A DNA stretch of 64,000 nt from Brienomyrus brachyistius. Its lineage: Eukaryota > Chordata > Actinopteri > Osteoglossiformes > Mormyridae. This document shows, one piece after another, positions 36,990 to 48,679 of the stretch. The notes beneath the pieces were generated by a model. It had not been told where the DNA came from, searched no databases, and saw nothing but the letters and a program-made list of their open reading frames with translations. The stretch lies in assembly GCF_023856365.1 (NCBI RefSeq), contig NC_064543.1, positions 11,387,459 through 11,451,458 on the forward strand. The letters are read 5' to 3'. Positions within the stretch are counted from its first letter, which is position 1. Each line of letters starts with the position of its first letter. The translations under genes and the position numbers were made by a program.

Positions 36990-36990
<1 letters not shown>

Positions 36991-37356
36991 TTTATTGAAA
37001 ATAGTTGGCTCACATTTCACTTCATAAACCGATAGGTAGCAAAAGCGTGCTGATACTCACAGGGCCTTAGATGTTGACAGGTGCTGGCTCAAACGGCTGG
37101 TTGCCAGAGTTTGCCAGGCAATCCAGGAATAAACCTGGCCAATTTCCCCGTCCAAAATTCATAAAAGGATCGAAGAAAAAGCAGATTAATACCATATGAA
37201 CTACGATAAATCCGCACCGATCAGGGGATGTAATCTCCTTTGATTCCATCAGATAGACTTCCCGACGGGAACCTACACCGATTTATTTAAATCTGCTCGT
37301 ACAAAGGCAGTAACCAATTTTTAGTGCAAACACCAAAATGATGCTGACGACGACGA

Positions 37357-37357
<1 letters not shown>

Positions 37358-37386
<29 letters not shown>
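37358..37386. repeat. (ATT)n microsatellite
   Basis: About nine to ten ATT units, preceded by (GAC)3. It opens a poly-Asn frame on the minus strand that is not a gene. Confidence 0.9.
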
Positions 37387-37387
<1 letters not shown>

Positions 37388-37809
37388 TAAACATTTGGTA
37401 AGATAAATCACAACAATACAGTAGTGAACACTTAAATTTTGAGATTTGATACATATTTGATACATTTAATACAACTTTATTTCTCGTTATTCATTTAAAC
37501 TTTCAGATTTGTTCTTTTAATAATCTACAGGCTTTATAAAGAATGTTATAAAAATGTAATGCATGTTTTGGTTGCTAATTTTTGGAATGTTAACGTCCGT
37601 TGCACAAGACCAGAAACACTGATGGATTGCACAGGGTCGAGTTTCTTCCTCAGGGAAGCTGAAATCTCAGATTAACCGAAAGGGATCGCTGTAGGCGCTT
37701 CTAAAAAGTGTGAGCGCTAGGTCACGTGTTCTATGGCTCACAAAATCGCTCCATACCAAAAATGGACGACTCCGGTTCACTGCCGCCACATGTGAATGGA
37801 AATACCGGG

Positions 37810-37812
<3 letters not shown>

Positions 37813-37863
<51 letters not shown>
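37813..37863. repeat. (TTA)n microsatellite
   Basis: About 17 TTA units. It opens poly-Tyr and poly-Ile frames that are not genes. Confidence 0.95.
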
Positions 37864-40800
37864 CTCGCTTTTTCTTGTAAAAGAGACGTGGACTTACGAT
37901 TCAACTTGTGCAATATTAAGTATAATATTTATCATAATTAAGGAAAAAAACATGAATATATATATACACTTTTACTTGTGATAATATCAGTGTGTTATTT
38001 GGTATATTCTTCTTCTTATTATTATTTCTATATTAATAATAATTATTAAGAACAGTATAATGCATATAATAATTATAGCAATTGTGATTATAGCACTCAC
38101 AATCACTTTGACATTAATAATGAAATAAGGTTATTCACAGACTTATCAGTTAAAACCACATTTTATTTTTAATCGTTTGAGCTGCTATATATAGTGAATT
38201 TATTATTGTGATATCGATATAACTTGGTTATCTTTTTTATTGCTGTTCCCTTTCTATTTCCCTAGTACATATTGTGTGTTTTTCTTTGTGTTTTTGCCCC
38301 CCCCCCCCAAAAAAAAAAAAATCTATCATATTCATCAGAGTTTTTAAGTTAAACATACTATAGGTGACTCGTTATTAATTAAGTTTAGTTTGTTCCGTTT
38401 CCTAGAGATATTGGACATTAATATTTATTGGCGTCCATAAACAACGTCATGATTGGCGAATTCTGTGCTCAATCATTTAGAAGTACCATAGTCGTAAAAA
38501 GAGAATGATATGAACGTACCTGTTGTCAAGGATACCGGAAGACAAGTCTGTCGGTTGCAGATGTAAATGACGTCATCGTTCATTGATACTCTGTTATCGG
38601 CAATAATGCCTTACTCCACTCCAATAGAGCCTATCAGGGAGTTGATTATTTCTGCAAAAGAGAAGAGAGGGGGTAAAAGCAATCACACGGAAGTGGAAAA
38701 CAAAGTGAAGACTGCTCACTTCCATCAAGAGATGAGAACAGTAGGTTTTGTGCGCTTTCTAATGTACTGGGGAGTTGTATTCAACAACTTTTTTTTTCAC
38801 AGCTATATCAATTACTAACATTTGTGTATATTCCGGGATAGCGGTCTTTCAGCATAATAAATGCATAACAAATGGACGAACTTTACTAGCGTATCTTATC
38901 ACGGCATTTATGGATTTACCCGGACCTGGTAAGTCTTTGAAAAATACCAGTACGTAACTTGTAACTGTAAATTATGCGAAGTATGTTTTATATTACATAG
39001 CACTGTATACCCTATACTTTAAACGTCAACACATACGTGTTTTGTTATTTTTAATTTATAAAGTGCCATGATATTTTAAAATGCGTACATTTATTTATTT
39101 GTTATTCTATGGCTTTTATATATCTGTACATTTTTTTAAATATGTAATTTTATTCATTAATAATATTCAGTGTAATGAATGATGTCGGAAATGTACCGTG
39201 TAGCGATCATAATAAAAATCGCACATGAACCAGACGCAGGACTGATCCAATACAATGAAATGTCTTTTGGGGTGGGGGGCAGTGTGGGGGTGTTGTCGTA
39301 ATCGAATTTGAATTTACAGACTATTATTAGAGGGCATTATCTAGTGCAGCAGGCTAATTGTTTCGTACGGTCACTGAAGAGGTTAAGTGAAATGGTTTCC
39401 TCGAGGAATTTGGCAAGTTTCCTCGAAGTATGAGATCAAGTGGTCGTTTTCAGACCAGTGGCAAGACGGAAAGGTATACAGTGCTTGCGGAACTCTTAAG
39501 GATTTTAGCCATTCTAAGTCTGTGTCGTAAACCGATTAGCAGACGCGAAATTTACTTTGATGTATTAGCTGAGGGATTTTACCGCTTGGCAGCCAATTGA
39601 AATTCAAAACAGTTTTCGCACATAACGCCAAGGGGATATAAGCAGCAAATAATGAATGCCATTTATTTTTGACCTTGCATTTTTTGTTAAATGATTAAAA
39701 CACACGTGCACTGTAAAATTCACCCCTTTAGTTTGGATTTCTAAATGTCAGAGTGGTTGAATTAGTTTTGGCAGGACTATATGAGCTGTGTTTTATATTT
39801 AATATTTTAAATATAATTGCAGCTGCATCTGCGAATAAAAACGACAGACATCAGTTAAGATCATCGTTGATATTTTAATTGATATAATTGTAATCATTTC
39901 TGCTTATCCAAAATATTTCACTCTTCGAGACTGTAAGAAAACTGACACATGCACGCGCAATTCTGTTAATACCCAGACACCAATCTCTAATACAATGAAG
40001 GCAATAAAGAACTGAACTATATAGTAGATACAAAAGGTGCACATTTCAGCATCTTTTAAATCATTTTATCATTATATGTGAAGTTGCTGTTTTGAATTCG
40101 GAATCAAAAGAAATTTTAACTAGTGTGGTGATTTAATTGTACTTGTGATTGATCAGTGAAAATTAAGCCTTAACTGCATTTCCAGTTTAATTGAATTGGG
40201 ACCTTAATCTCATAAAAAAAAGCTAACTGCTATGCAGTGCTTACTTTGTCTGTTTGATGTGTAAGCACAACAATAGATTTTTAAAATGTGGCTTTTGAAA
40301 CAAAAAATAATTAGAGTGAAATTAATAGGCCTTAAAAGGTGTAATAATGAATAATTGGATAAACAAATGAAAGTCTTTTATCCATATTACTCCTATTTAT
40401 GAACAATAACACTGAAATAGTGCATTAAACGGGCAAAGAACTGGGAATTAAAAATGAGTATCTCTGTCAGGAAGTCACGCTCCGAATCCCCAGAGAGTTT
40501 GGTGGGGGTCATAAACTATTCCAGTAGTTACAGTGAAGACTTGTTAATGTTTTCACCAACACCTACGAGCACGTCATGTGGAAATACCATATTTTTTTTA
40601 GCTTATTCGCATACAATGTGGCCAAAAGGATATTTATGCCATTGAAGTACAAAAAAATACTTTAGTTTTTGTGCTCCTGTTGTGTTTGCAGGATTCGAGA
40701 CGTGCAGAGAGAACATGCACTGCGAAGAAAGTCGCGGAATGTCATCGATATGCAAACGTTCCGTTTCACGTCTGCTTGCGGGCTGAGAACTTTATGAAGG

Positions 40801-41999
40801 GTAGGCAGCAATTGGAAGACCATGTTGTCGTCAGCTAAATTAGTTAGCGTTCACCATGCTGGGGAGGAGGGGGGAGTTGGGTCACACAATTCCTGGCCCA
40901 GAGTTTAATCAAAGAAGCACGTTTTATGGTGTAATATTCACATGGAATGAGCATGTTGCACTGCCAGCCAAACAACAATGTTGGACATCCATTATTATTA
41001 TTATACTTCTAATTGCCTCAATTTAATTCAATCTGTTGGGTATTTCACTTGAGGAATTTAGGTTAACTACACTTTTTCAGAATTACTTAGGCTACATCAC
41101 CCCTGGGTTCTGAACTAACAACCATTAGGTTCCAAGCTTGTGCCCTTAATTATGGGAAGTATTCTGCCCTTTGCAGAAGTGAAATAATACAATGCTTCTT
41201 CTTCATCATCATGATCATGCACATTCATCCAAAGCAAACTGTACATGTTCTTATTAGTTGAATACATGCTGCTGTAACTTAGACTCATTTTCTTAATAAC
41301 ACAGTAGCAGGACATTTGGACTACAATTGCATGGCTGTTTGCCGTGTTGCAGTTTGCCGGCGCTGATGGGCTTCCTCAGTACAAAGTCTACGCCTGGCTG
41401 CCTTCAGCTGGGCCGCGATGCTGTTTCGCCCTGTCCGCCTGCTTCCCGTATGAGTGGAGCTGCTCTGCAGCGCATGATTGTATATTGGTTTTGACACTAT
41501 GTGTCGCGTTCCAGAGAGCATTTAGAGGGCCGTGATCGATTATACTGTCATGCTTAAGAAATACGACACAGGTGCTCATTGTTATAGTGCTCAAGCTGTG
41601 AAGGGAATGTCTTTTTCACTGTCAAATTATAAATTAGATGCATTGAAAGACGATTGGATTTGACTGCTATCAAAATTGCAACGTTAAAAGGAGCAGCCTT
41701 GAAAAGAAGCATAAGAATGAATGGAAGAAAACAAAATATTTCCAAGCATATGTGTTCTGACCATAATGTTGAGTTGATATAATTGCTGTTAACGCATTTA
41801 ATTTCAGATGTGACCAGTATCAATGTACCCTGCCTTGAGCATTCTGCATGCTTTTCTTCATACACACTCTATGCATTCACATGAAAATAATGTTTCTTTT
41901 TGTGGTTTTTGGATTAATTGAAAATCATGGCGCATGTCCTGTCTTTGCTGGATATTCTTCCATAGCTGGCTTGTAGAGATGAGACCTACAAGGGTTCAG
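37864..41999. other. AT-rich noncoding region upstream of irx5
   Basis: No exon is supported. A C/A homopolymer junction lies at 38296-38320. Short frames at 38567-38957 and 41321-41594 lack splice context. Parts may be regulatory (for example 39330-39700), but nothing specific is visible. Confidence 0.45.
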
Positions 42000-42200
42000 G
42001 TTGGTGGATATTGACCATGTGCTGTCATTCACCACCCAATGAGATCCGAAGGAAAGTGGGTTGAACCAATCAGTGATTGACAGCTCAGAAAAATCCTGCC
42101 TGCTGTGGCCGTTGATTTCAATTCCTTCTGTGACTGCATCGATCTGCTTTCTTTCTTATGGATGTTGATTTAAGGCCCAGTCTGGGAGATTATACTTAAA
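42000..42200. promoter_or_regulatory. Candidate enhancer with Pbx-Meis site
   Basis: Contains TGATTGACAG (42074-42083), a perfect Pbx-Meis/Prep composite. The site overlaps an inverted repeat CAATCA-G-TGATTG (42067-42079). The surrounding sequence is unique. Lying 6 kb upstream of irx5, it could be a TALE-factor-responsive element. This is inference. Confidence 0.3.
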
Positions 42201-43044
42201 TTTTTGTGTCACAAGTGCGGTTCCTCAAACACTGCCCACAGCATCTCTTTATCTTCTCTATCTGCTGGCCTCTTCGTCCTCGCCCGCCCCCCCCCCCCCC
42301 CCACCACCCCACACACACACCAGACAGAAAACTGCAAGAGCGATGTGATACGATTCGCAAAGGTGGAGGCTTCAAATAGCACCCGGGCCCGCCAGAGTCT
42401 GCCCACCCGGCCAGCAGATTATGATTGATTTGTTTGTGACAGATTGCAGGAAGCAGTCATTGATTTCTCAATGTTTTATCCCAAAAATTATTTACAGTTG
42501 TAACCGTGGGGAGGTATTTCCACGGACTGTCAACGCTTGAAAGGCTGGGATAATATTCCCTGGTCCATGACAAGACAAATTACCTGTAATGAGCACACTA
42601 GCTGAAGGGTGTACTTTTATTTTAGAATAAGTCAATAACCCCAGTGACTAAACGAATATTGATTCGGCATAATGAAGCCTGAGTAATGTGAAAATGAGCT
42701 CTTCAAAGGGCCCGATGAAGAGGCCCTCCTCGGCACATTACAGAAGCCGCACAGGCTCCCTCCCCGGCTGCCGTGTGAAATGGTGCAGATTGTGGCCGAG
42801 TCATTAGCGGCCCCGCTATCACGTCTTAGCGTGAAAGCTACAGCTGGGGTTGGAAGATGAGAGATGCTGCGTTAGTCGGTGGATAACTGCCCCCACCACC
42901 CCCGCCGCCGCGGCACGTACGCACGCCGACACACTTTGGCCACCGGGGCGCGCTCTGCGTTTTAATCCGCTGTGAAACTCTTTCTCGGGTCTTCCTTGCA
43001 AGCAATTTGCTGCCCTGAAATTGATTTGATTTTTTTCCCCTTCT
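42201..43044. other. Noncoding; poly(C) run and G+C-rich patch
   Basis: A C-run lies at 42287-42302 and a CACA run follows. The part at 42700-42960 is G+C-rich, with a (CCG)n-like stretch. No gene is supported. Confidence 0.45.
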
Positions 43045-43267
43045 TTAGCTGCATAAGCAAACAATCGCGCTGAATGGGGTAGTGATATCAGCCGGGGGTT
43101 TCATTTCACGCTGAGGTGCATAAAACGGTGAGGAAAAGGAGAATGTCATGGCAGCCAGTGGAGTTAGATACTGCCGTGGCTGGTTCTGAGGCACATACAT
43201 CCCTAGTAGTGGCATGTCTGGGTTTCCTATTAGTGGCTGGTTATTAGGCAGCCCATTTGTGTAACTC
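43045..43267 (-). CDS. Possible 3' exon, Pro/Gln-rich, unknown
   Basis: The minus strand has acceptor GTCCATTTCTGCAG|GAG, followed by a frame open for 73 codons to a TAA at 43045. The product starts SYTNGLPNNQPLIGNPDMPL and is rich in Pro, Gln and Asn, then Ser/Phe. Its phase (one leading base) does not follow directly from the phase-0 donor at 45870, so an intervening exon would be needed. An inner AG before CCA (after NNQ) would restore phase 0 but has a poor tract. The opposite strand also shows splice-like motifs here. Confidence 0.25.
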
Positions 43268-43716
43268 CTGCAGAAATGGACCTTATCACATGGCAGAAAA
43301 AGGTGGAGGATTTGGATCAGGCAGGCAGGTGAGAAGCAGGGAGATCTTCTATCTGCCTGGGACTCATCTGTCAATCAGCTATCCTCCCTCTGGACACGCC
43401 CCCTCAATCAGGCTCTACCCTTTTGAAACTAGAGTCAGTGATTTCAGTTGTGAAGGTCAGAGCTGGTCAGCACTATAGATGCTTCTGAAAGGATGTCAAC
43501 TTAGTTCACCGCTAGTGAAATTTGCATCTGGTGCTACAATGGCATTGACTCCCACTGGGTGATGAGAATGTGTGCATTTTACACTATGATAAATACTAAC
43601 TATAACACTGTACTAATGAAAATTTTAGTGCTTCTCCTTGAAACCATAATTATCGATGTTTTTATAGTGTCACAATTGCTGTTAATTAACAAGTCATTAG
43701 TCAGTCTTATGGACTA

Positions 43717-44136
43717 ATGATTCAAAATTTGAAAAATCTGGGTCCAACTGCTCTGTCTTGCATTCTCTCTGCATCTTACAAAGACAAAGTGGTTGGACCC
43801 AAATACTTCACCCTTTGGCTGGCATGTGCAGAATCCACTGTCCAGCATAGCGGGGAAGGTGTTACGGTTGCTTTGCTGGCGACAGAGATGGTTATGGATT
43901 TAGTAATGTCACTCAGCATGGCTATCAACTTCCATGACAAAAGCCATTCCATGAGGATTGTTGGGCAGTCCTTCAGTCTTCAGGAACATTTTAACCTAAA
44001 ACGTACCACAAAATTGTGCGTGAACTATCTGGGGAAGAAGGAAAGCGACAGACAACTCAAGGTAATGGCCTGGTTTTCTCAGTATACTGACCCTCTCTCT
44101 CAGAACTTGTTTGGGAAAAACTGGACAGAAGAATAA
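43717..44136 (+). other. 139-codon plus-strand ORF, repeat-like or exonic, unknown
   Basis: The frame is open from ATG at 43717 to TAA at 44136 in ordinary mixed-composition DNA, without low-complexity runs. The product includes YFTLWLACAESTVQHS and FNLKRTTKLCVNYLGKK. A donor-like AAG|GTAATG occurs within it at about 44062. It could be a fragment of a transposon or retroelement ORF, an unlinked exon, or chance. I recognise no domain. The minus strand of the same stretch holds a good acceptor and donor around a 22-nt segment (44007-44028). Confidence 0.25.
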
Positions 44137-44139
44137 AAG

Positions 44140-44245
44140 CAAGGTAACCCACAAGTATTCTCTTATATCTGTATCTGGCAACCCACGGACATGCTACATC
44201 TGTGTATCTGGCAACCCACAAGCATCCTACATCTCTGCTGTAGAA
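44140..44245. repeat. 33-bp tandem repeat, three units
   Basis: TATCTGGCAACCCAC...CATGCTACATCTGTG repeats with spacing 34 then 33 (AACCC at 44146, 44180 and 44213). It yields a repeated CLWVARY/CPWVARY peptide in a minus-strand frame, which is not a gene. Confidence 0.8.
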
Positions 44246-45549
44246 CTGGGAAGACACATCATGTAATGTTTTTCTGAAACTTGTTAGACTTAATTTAGAG
44301 AGAACTGTTATTGCTACTTTTTGCACTCATGCACAGAATTTTTATGCATATTGTGTTTATAATATATGACATGTCTTTACAGAAAAAAATATGTGATAAA
44401 CATCATGAAGAAGCCTAACATCCCACCTAGTATCCATCAAGTGCCTTCAAACTTTGGACTGGTTATGTGCCAGTGGTGTCCATGTCGTGTTCATGGTTCG
44501 GATTCAATGCCCATATATACACTTTTTATTTTCTTTTCAGCTCATCTGCTGACATGAGCCTTTATATTTCCTTTTGAACGAAATAGCACATTTATATTTA
44601 ACTGCTCAGCTGACACTTAGCTGTCACCAGTGTCGTTTTCCGATTGTGGAGCTGTACCACGACTAACCGTCTTTCCCGCGATGATCCGTGAAGCTTTTGG
44701 CTCTGCTCTATGTTCAGATGCCGGGAACCGTCCGGTTCAGACACTTTTCCACTAGACTCTCACGATATCACTATCTCGACTTAAATCAACCGTATATAAG
44801 TCATATAGTCTATACATGTCCTCTTGAGGGTGCCACCTTTCAGTGAACAATAGAAAAATATATAGTCTAATTATTCCAATTAGATATTAATATTTAAAAT
44901 CTTTTGAAAGTGCTTAATATTTACAGTGTTCAGCCCATAATATTCCATAGGTTTATAGTTAGATGTGTTATATAGTTTGAGAAGTAAAAATCTTTTGTAG
45001 CGTTGACCAGAGATAATGAGATTGCTAGGTAATTTTCACATATTAATGGTATTAACAAGAGAGGATTGAGGGGTCAGTTTTTAAATCAGTCATGGGCGTG
45101 AAGTATGGGGGGATGGGGTGGAATTGCAATCCTCCCCAATAATCAAAACCAGCCAATACAAGCCCCTGGACCCCTTAAATGGGCTTAGGTGTTGACCCCC
45201 CGCCGCCCATGCTCAACCCAAAGTTTTGCCCTTCAAATTGCAATGCCGATAACTCACACTGATTCTGAGCTGTACACAACACAATATGAAATGACATAGC
45301 AAAACATCAGTACTATACTAATGAAGCCTTTGAATAGTAATAATTTGCCATTCATACAAGTGTGAGTACAAGTCCATAGGGTTAGGCTTAGGGCCTCTGC
45401 ACATCCCATCAAGCTGTCCTATGGGAGACACACATAAACTGGTATGATGGAAGCTTGAGGCCGGAGCCTGTTTCTCTGGGGCCCCTTGAGCAGTTTTGAG
45501 GTCAAGAGCCCAACAAACTAGTCCAGTGATCATGGCTTTTTATCTACAA
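44246..45549. other. Noncoding between candidate exons
   Basis: AT-rich. Isolated donor-like motifs occur (for example minus-strand CAGT|GTGAGTT near 45255), but none is paired with an in-frame exon that I can support. Confidence 0.4.
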
Positions 45550-45569
45550 TCAACAGCCTCTTCTAAGAG

Positions 45570-45668
45570 CTAGTGAGTCCACCTGGCTCCTCTCTTCATT
45601 TGTCCAGCCTTGTTTGCTCTTGGCACAGCGGTGGAGAAATAGCAAACGCCCATGACGGCAACTTTCAG
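45570..45668 (-). CDS. Possible terminal exon of the candidate secreted-protein gene
   Basis: A pyrimidine-rich tract ends at ...TGCCGGAAAG|CTGAAAGTT, and the following phase-0 frame is open for 32 codons to a TAG at 45570 (LKVAVMGVCYFSTAV... ending GARWTH). It would follow the donor at 45870 with a 202-nt intron and give a secreted protein of about 147 residues. The acceptor is AAG, which is not ideal, and no poly(A) signal is close. This is an alternative to read-through of the upstream exon and to the 43.2-kb exon. Confidence 0.2.
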   Translation of the reverse strand: MKVAVMGVCYFSTAVPRANKAGQMKRGARWTH

Positions 45669-45870
45669 CTTTCCGGCAGAGTTTTGGGTTTGAAGCGGAA
45701 GAGTATAGAGAATTTGGGAATGAGTGAGGTGACACCAGGAAACCGGGCAGTGAGGACCCTTTGTGCCGAATCCCAGAATGCACTTGTGACAAAGTCTTAA
45801 AATCATGTAAACCCTGGTGCTGAAAATCCATCAGATCCCAAGGATTCCTTCCCCATTGCCCAGTACTGAC

Positions 45871-46128
45871 CTGGATCATCTCAGGGTCCCATTTAATCTC
45901 AGGTGACACTTTGTCCAGCGAGGACATCCAGTTCCCCATTCGCAGACAGACAGATGTGGTGGATTGTACAATGAGGCTGTTCTTTCTCATGCCGTCTAAT
46001 TGCAGGGGAACGTCTCCCAGACAGTCGATGGCCTGGTTGGTGAAAACAAAGGGGACCCTCTCTGGGCAGTAGGACACGGCGAATGACATGGCGACGGCCC
46101 TGCTCACTGCAGCTGCATCAAGTGCATC
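45871..46128 (-). CDS. Candidate secreted-protein gene, internal exon (unknown family)
   Basis: This 258-nt segment is open in phase 0-0 between acceptor TGCTTTATTCACAG|GAT and donor ATGATCCAG|GTCAGTAC. It encodes 86 residues starting DALDAAAVSRAVAMSFAVSY and ending SPEIKWDPEMIQ, with three cysteines at exon positions 21, 36 and 61. The composition is protein-like and free of low-complexity runs. The frame stays open a further 107 codons to 45550, so the exon could also be longer and terminal. Phase 0 matches the end of the signal-peptide exon at 52194, about 6 kb upstream. Membership in the same gene is inferred. I recognise no domain. Confidence 0.45.
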
Positions 46129-48679
46129 CTGTGAATAAAGCATGTATCTCCAGAACCGGTAGCATACCGAAAAGCAACCCAAACTGATAAAACAAGAACT
46201 GCTTCAAGAACATTTCATCTGGGGCGATGTCATGAGCCAGAAGACATAGTGTGAGCCACCCCCCCCCTCTCCCCCCCAAAATGGGAAAGTGCTAATTAAA
46301 GGAACCTGTGTTTGGGGAAGTGCCCCCCCACCCCCCATTTTGAGGGGTGCTGGGCTTTTGTGGGGCAGTGTTTTTGTTTTCGCTGATGAGGCTTTCATGC
46401 CATATCCTCTTACCTTTGTACTCTCAGCAGCTATGTTTCATAAACACCAGGCGGAAAACATCCTCTCCTGTTTGAAATTTAGATCGCCCGCTCTCGGCTC
46501 CCCGCATTCCTGACGTGCTCTGCATCCATTCTGCGCCTCCTCAACCCAACGTATTAGATTTCCTCAAACATCTCCGCTGCTCCTAAGTGACTGTGCGCCC
46601 TGTGCCTGTCACGTACAAACATACCATTCTTCTACAGTTTCCCTCAGTAATTATGCACCCAACTGTCCCTGTCACACTCTTGGTCAATGGAAATACTTGA
46701 GATAAATCTACGAAAAACCTGCTAATTAACTGGAGGGGATACCAACGTATATCCTGCACGCACTATGTCTACTTTGTCTACTTTTTCTTTGGTACTTGTA
46801 TTTTTGGACATTACTCTTTTATTGTATAATTTACTGTTTAATTGAATAAAGTAGCATTATTATCCTTTACATTTTTTTTAACAGATTCAAGTTCGACGTC
46901 ATTTTGGAGGCTTGTGGGTAAGAGGAAGTTCTACCCCAGGTGAAAAAGAGAAGCACAAACTCCTCCCTCTTCCGCCACGTGGATGCTGTGACTAGTCGGA
47001 CTGAAGGCATCTCCCTGTAGTTCAGGGTGGACATGGGTGTTTGCGCCCCTTACACCAGCTTACGGCAGCATGCTGGACTGGGCTGGTTTCAGGTAGCACC
47101 CCCCGATAAATCTCAGAAAGACCCCCTCTGCTATTTCTGATTGTAATGACGTGTATATGTGGCTTCTCTTCCCTAGACGAGCCAGACATGGTGTTGAAAG
47201 CCACATTCACTTGTGAGCAGTTCATCGCTTAATCTTAGGGCCTCCCTGGCCCTTGTTGGCCTCTGTATTCACCGCATCCCCCCACAGGGGGCTGGTCACC
47301 TGCCATGAGTGTGGGGTGAAGGTAAGTAAAAAGGCAGCCTTGCTGGAGTCAGCAGGGAGTCCGACAAGGAGAAATAAATGAAAATAAAGAGGTTTGGAGT
47401 CACTGAACCAGCGACTGGGACGGCGACACATGCCATATGAGATTCTTCCTCAATGACGACCCCCTGTGAGTCAGCAAAGGCCGAGCAGTGAGTAAACGGT
47501 ATTACCAGCCCCCTCCCCCGTGACAGGAGTGTCCGGTCGTGAGCATCCCGTCGCTGGCCGTGCTGAGCTGGACTGAATTTGTTTGTGGGATTCGGTTTTA
47601 ACAGGCTGCCATGACTAATCACTCTCTGGGCAGCGTGGCATGTAATTACTCTGCCCAAACGCTGGCTTTTCACAGATTAGCGCTGCGTGGCCTGAGCTGC
47701 ACCTCCCCATCTTTCGTCGCCACCCCCCCAACCCCCACCCCTCCTCAGCTCACAACCCCCCCTTGGGGTCATGTGGACGGAGAAGTTAAGCTTCTCCCCT
47801 TATTTTGAAAACTCCCCCATATTTTGGTGTGTCAGGGCTGGGGCCCCGTTTCCGGCCGTTAACCGGCTTTTTGAAACCAGACCTGGGCTGAGGTCTGTCA
47901 TGGCCTTAGTGAGAATGCTGAGACGGCATACATCAGTGCGCTCTGCAAACGTCCCCCTCAGCACGGGAAGAGATGGATGAACTGCGTGTTTTATTTTTCA
48001 TTAGAACAATCCAAGCTGCACACTTGAAGTCACATCCACTAAGCTGACTGCTTGCTGGCTCTTCTCTTTGTCTCCCAGCTCACCCCCCTCATCCCATCAC
48101 CGTGGATACGACAACAAGCAGAAGCGATGCTAATTCATCCTGAGGTGGGAGCACATGGGGCAACAGGTATGAGGCCACCGGGGAGTGGGGCTGTTAGCTG
48201 GATTTCATAGCTTGTTGTGATCTCCGCGTTGTCGCAGTGATGGCCGCCAACACCTGGCTCCCTGACCGGCAGCTGCGGCAGACATACACGGCTTCCATTC
48301 ACCATGTCACATGACTGGTCACATGACCCAGCAGGCGTGGGCAGCTTCCTGCAAATTTAGCTTCACTTTAATCTCCTGCTTTCTCACTTTGTTTTATACA
48401 GCTTTGTTTGCCCTTCTTCATTATTTGTCACTCATTTGCATTTTTTACATGTTTTATATTTGCGTTAATTTTGCTTTGCCCCGATTGAGGAATTCTGGTT
48501 CTGATTTTTTCCCCCCCAAAGGTCACTGGAAGTGGTATCTGTGTGAGAATGATAAAAGGGAAAAATGTCTTTATGTATTTTGACCATATCATTTTCTCAA
48601 ATTGTGAGGCCAATTTGGGAGAAGGCATCAAAGTTAAGTGGAAATGCAGCACGACTTCCTGCTGTATGCTAAATTATCT

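Noticed and set aside
37283..37981. Poly-Asn, poly-Tyr and poly-Ile ORFs
   Set aside because: Translation of ATT microsatellites.
46262..46345. Inverted repeat CAAAATGGG...CCCATTTTG between C-runs
   Set aside because: Short imperfect arms within homopolymer-rich DNA. Plausible by chance.
46380..46520. Minus-strand exon-like segment ending at a strong donor (CAAAG|GTAAGAGG)
   Set aside because: All three frames between the best acceptor and the donor contain stops, so it cannot be an internal coding exon.
47022..47225. Minus-strand ORF ending at GTAAGC
   Set aside because: No acceptor with a pyrimidine tract fits its frame, and the donor has C at -1.
48101..48139. 39-nt phase 0-0 exon candidate (DELASLLLVVVST)
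   Set aside because: Good acceptor, but the donor GTGATG is weak and the exon is too short to support without transcripts.
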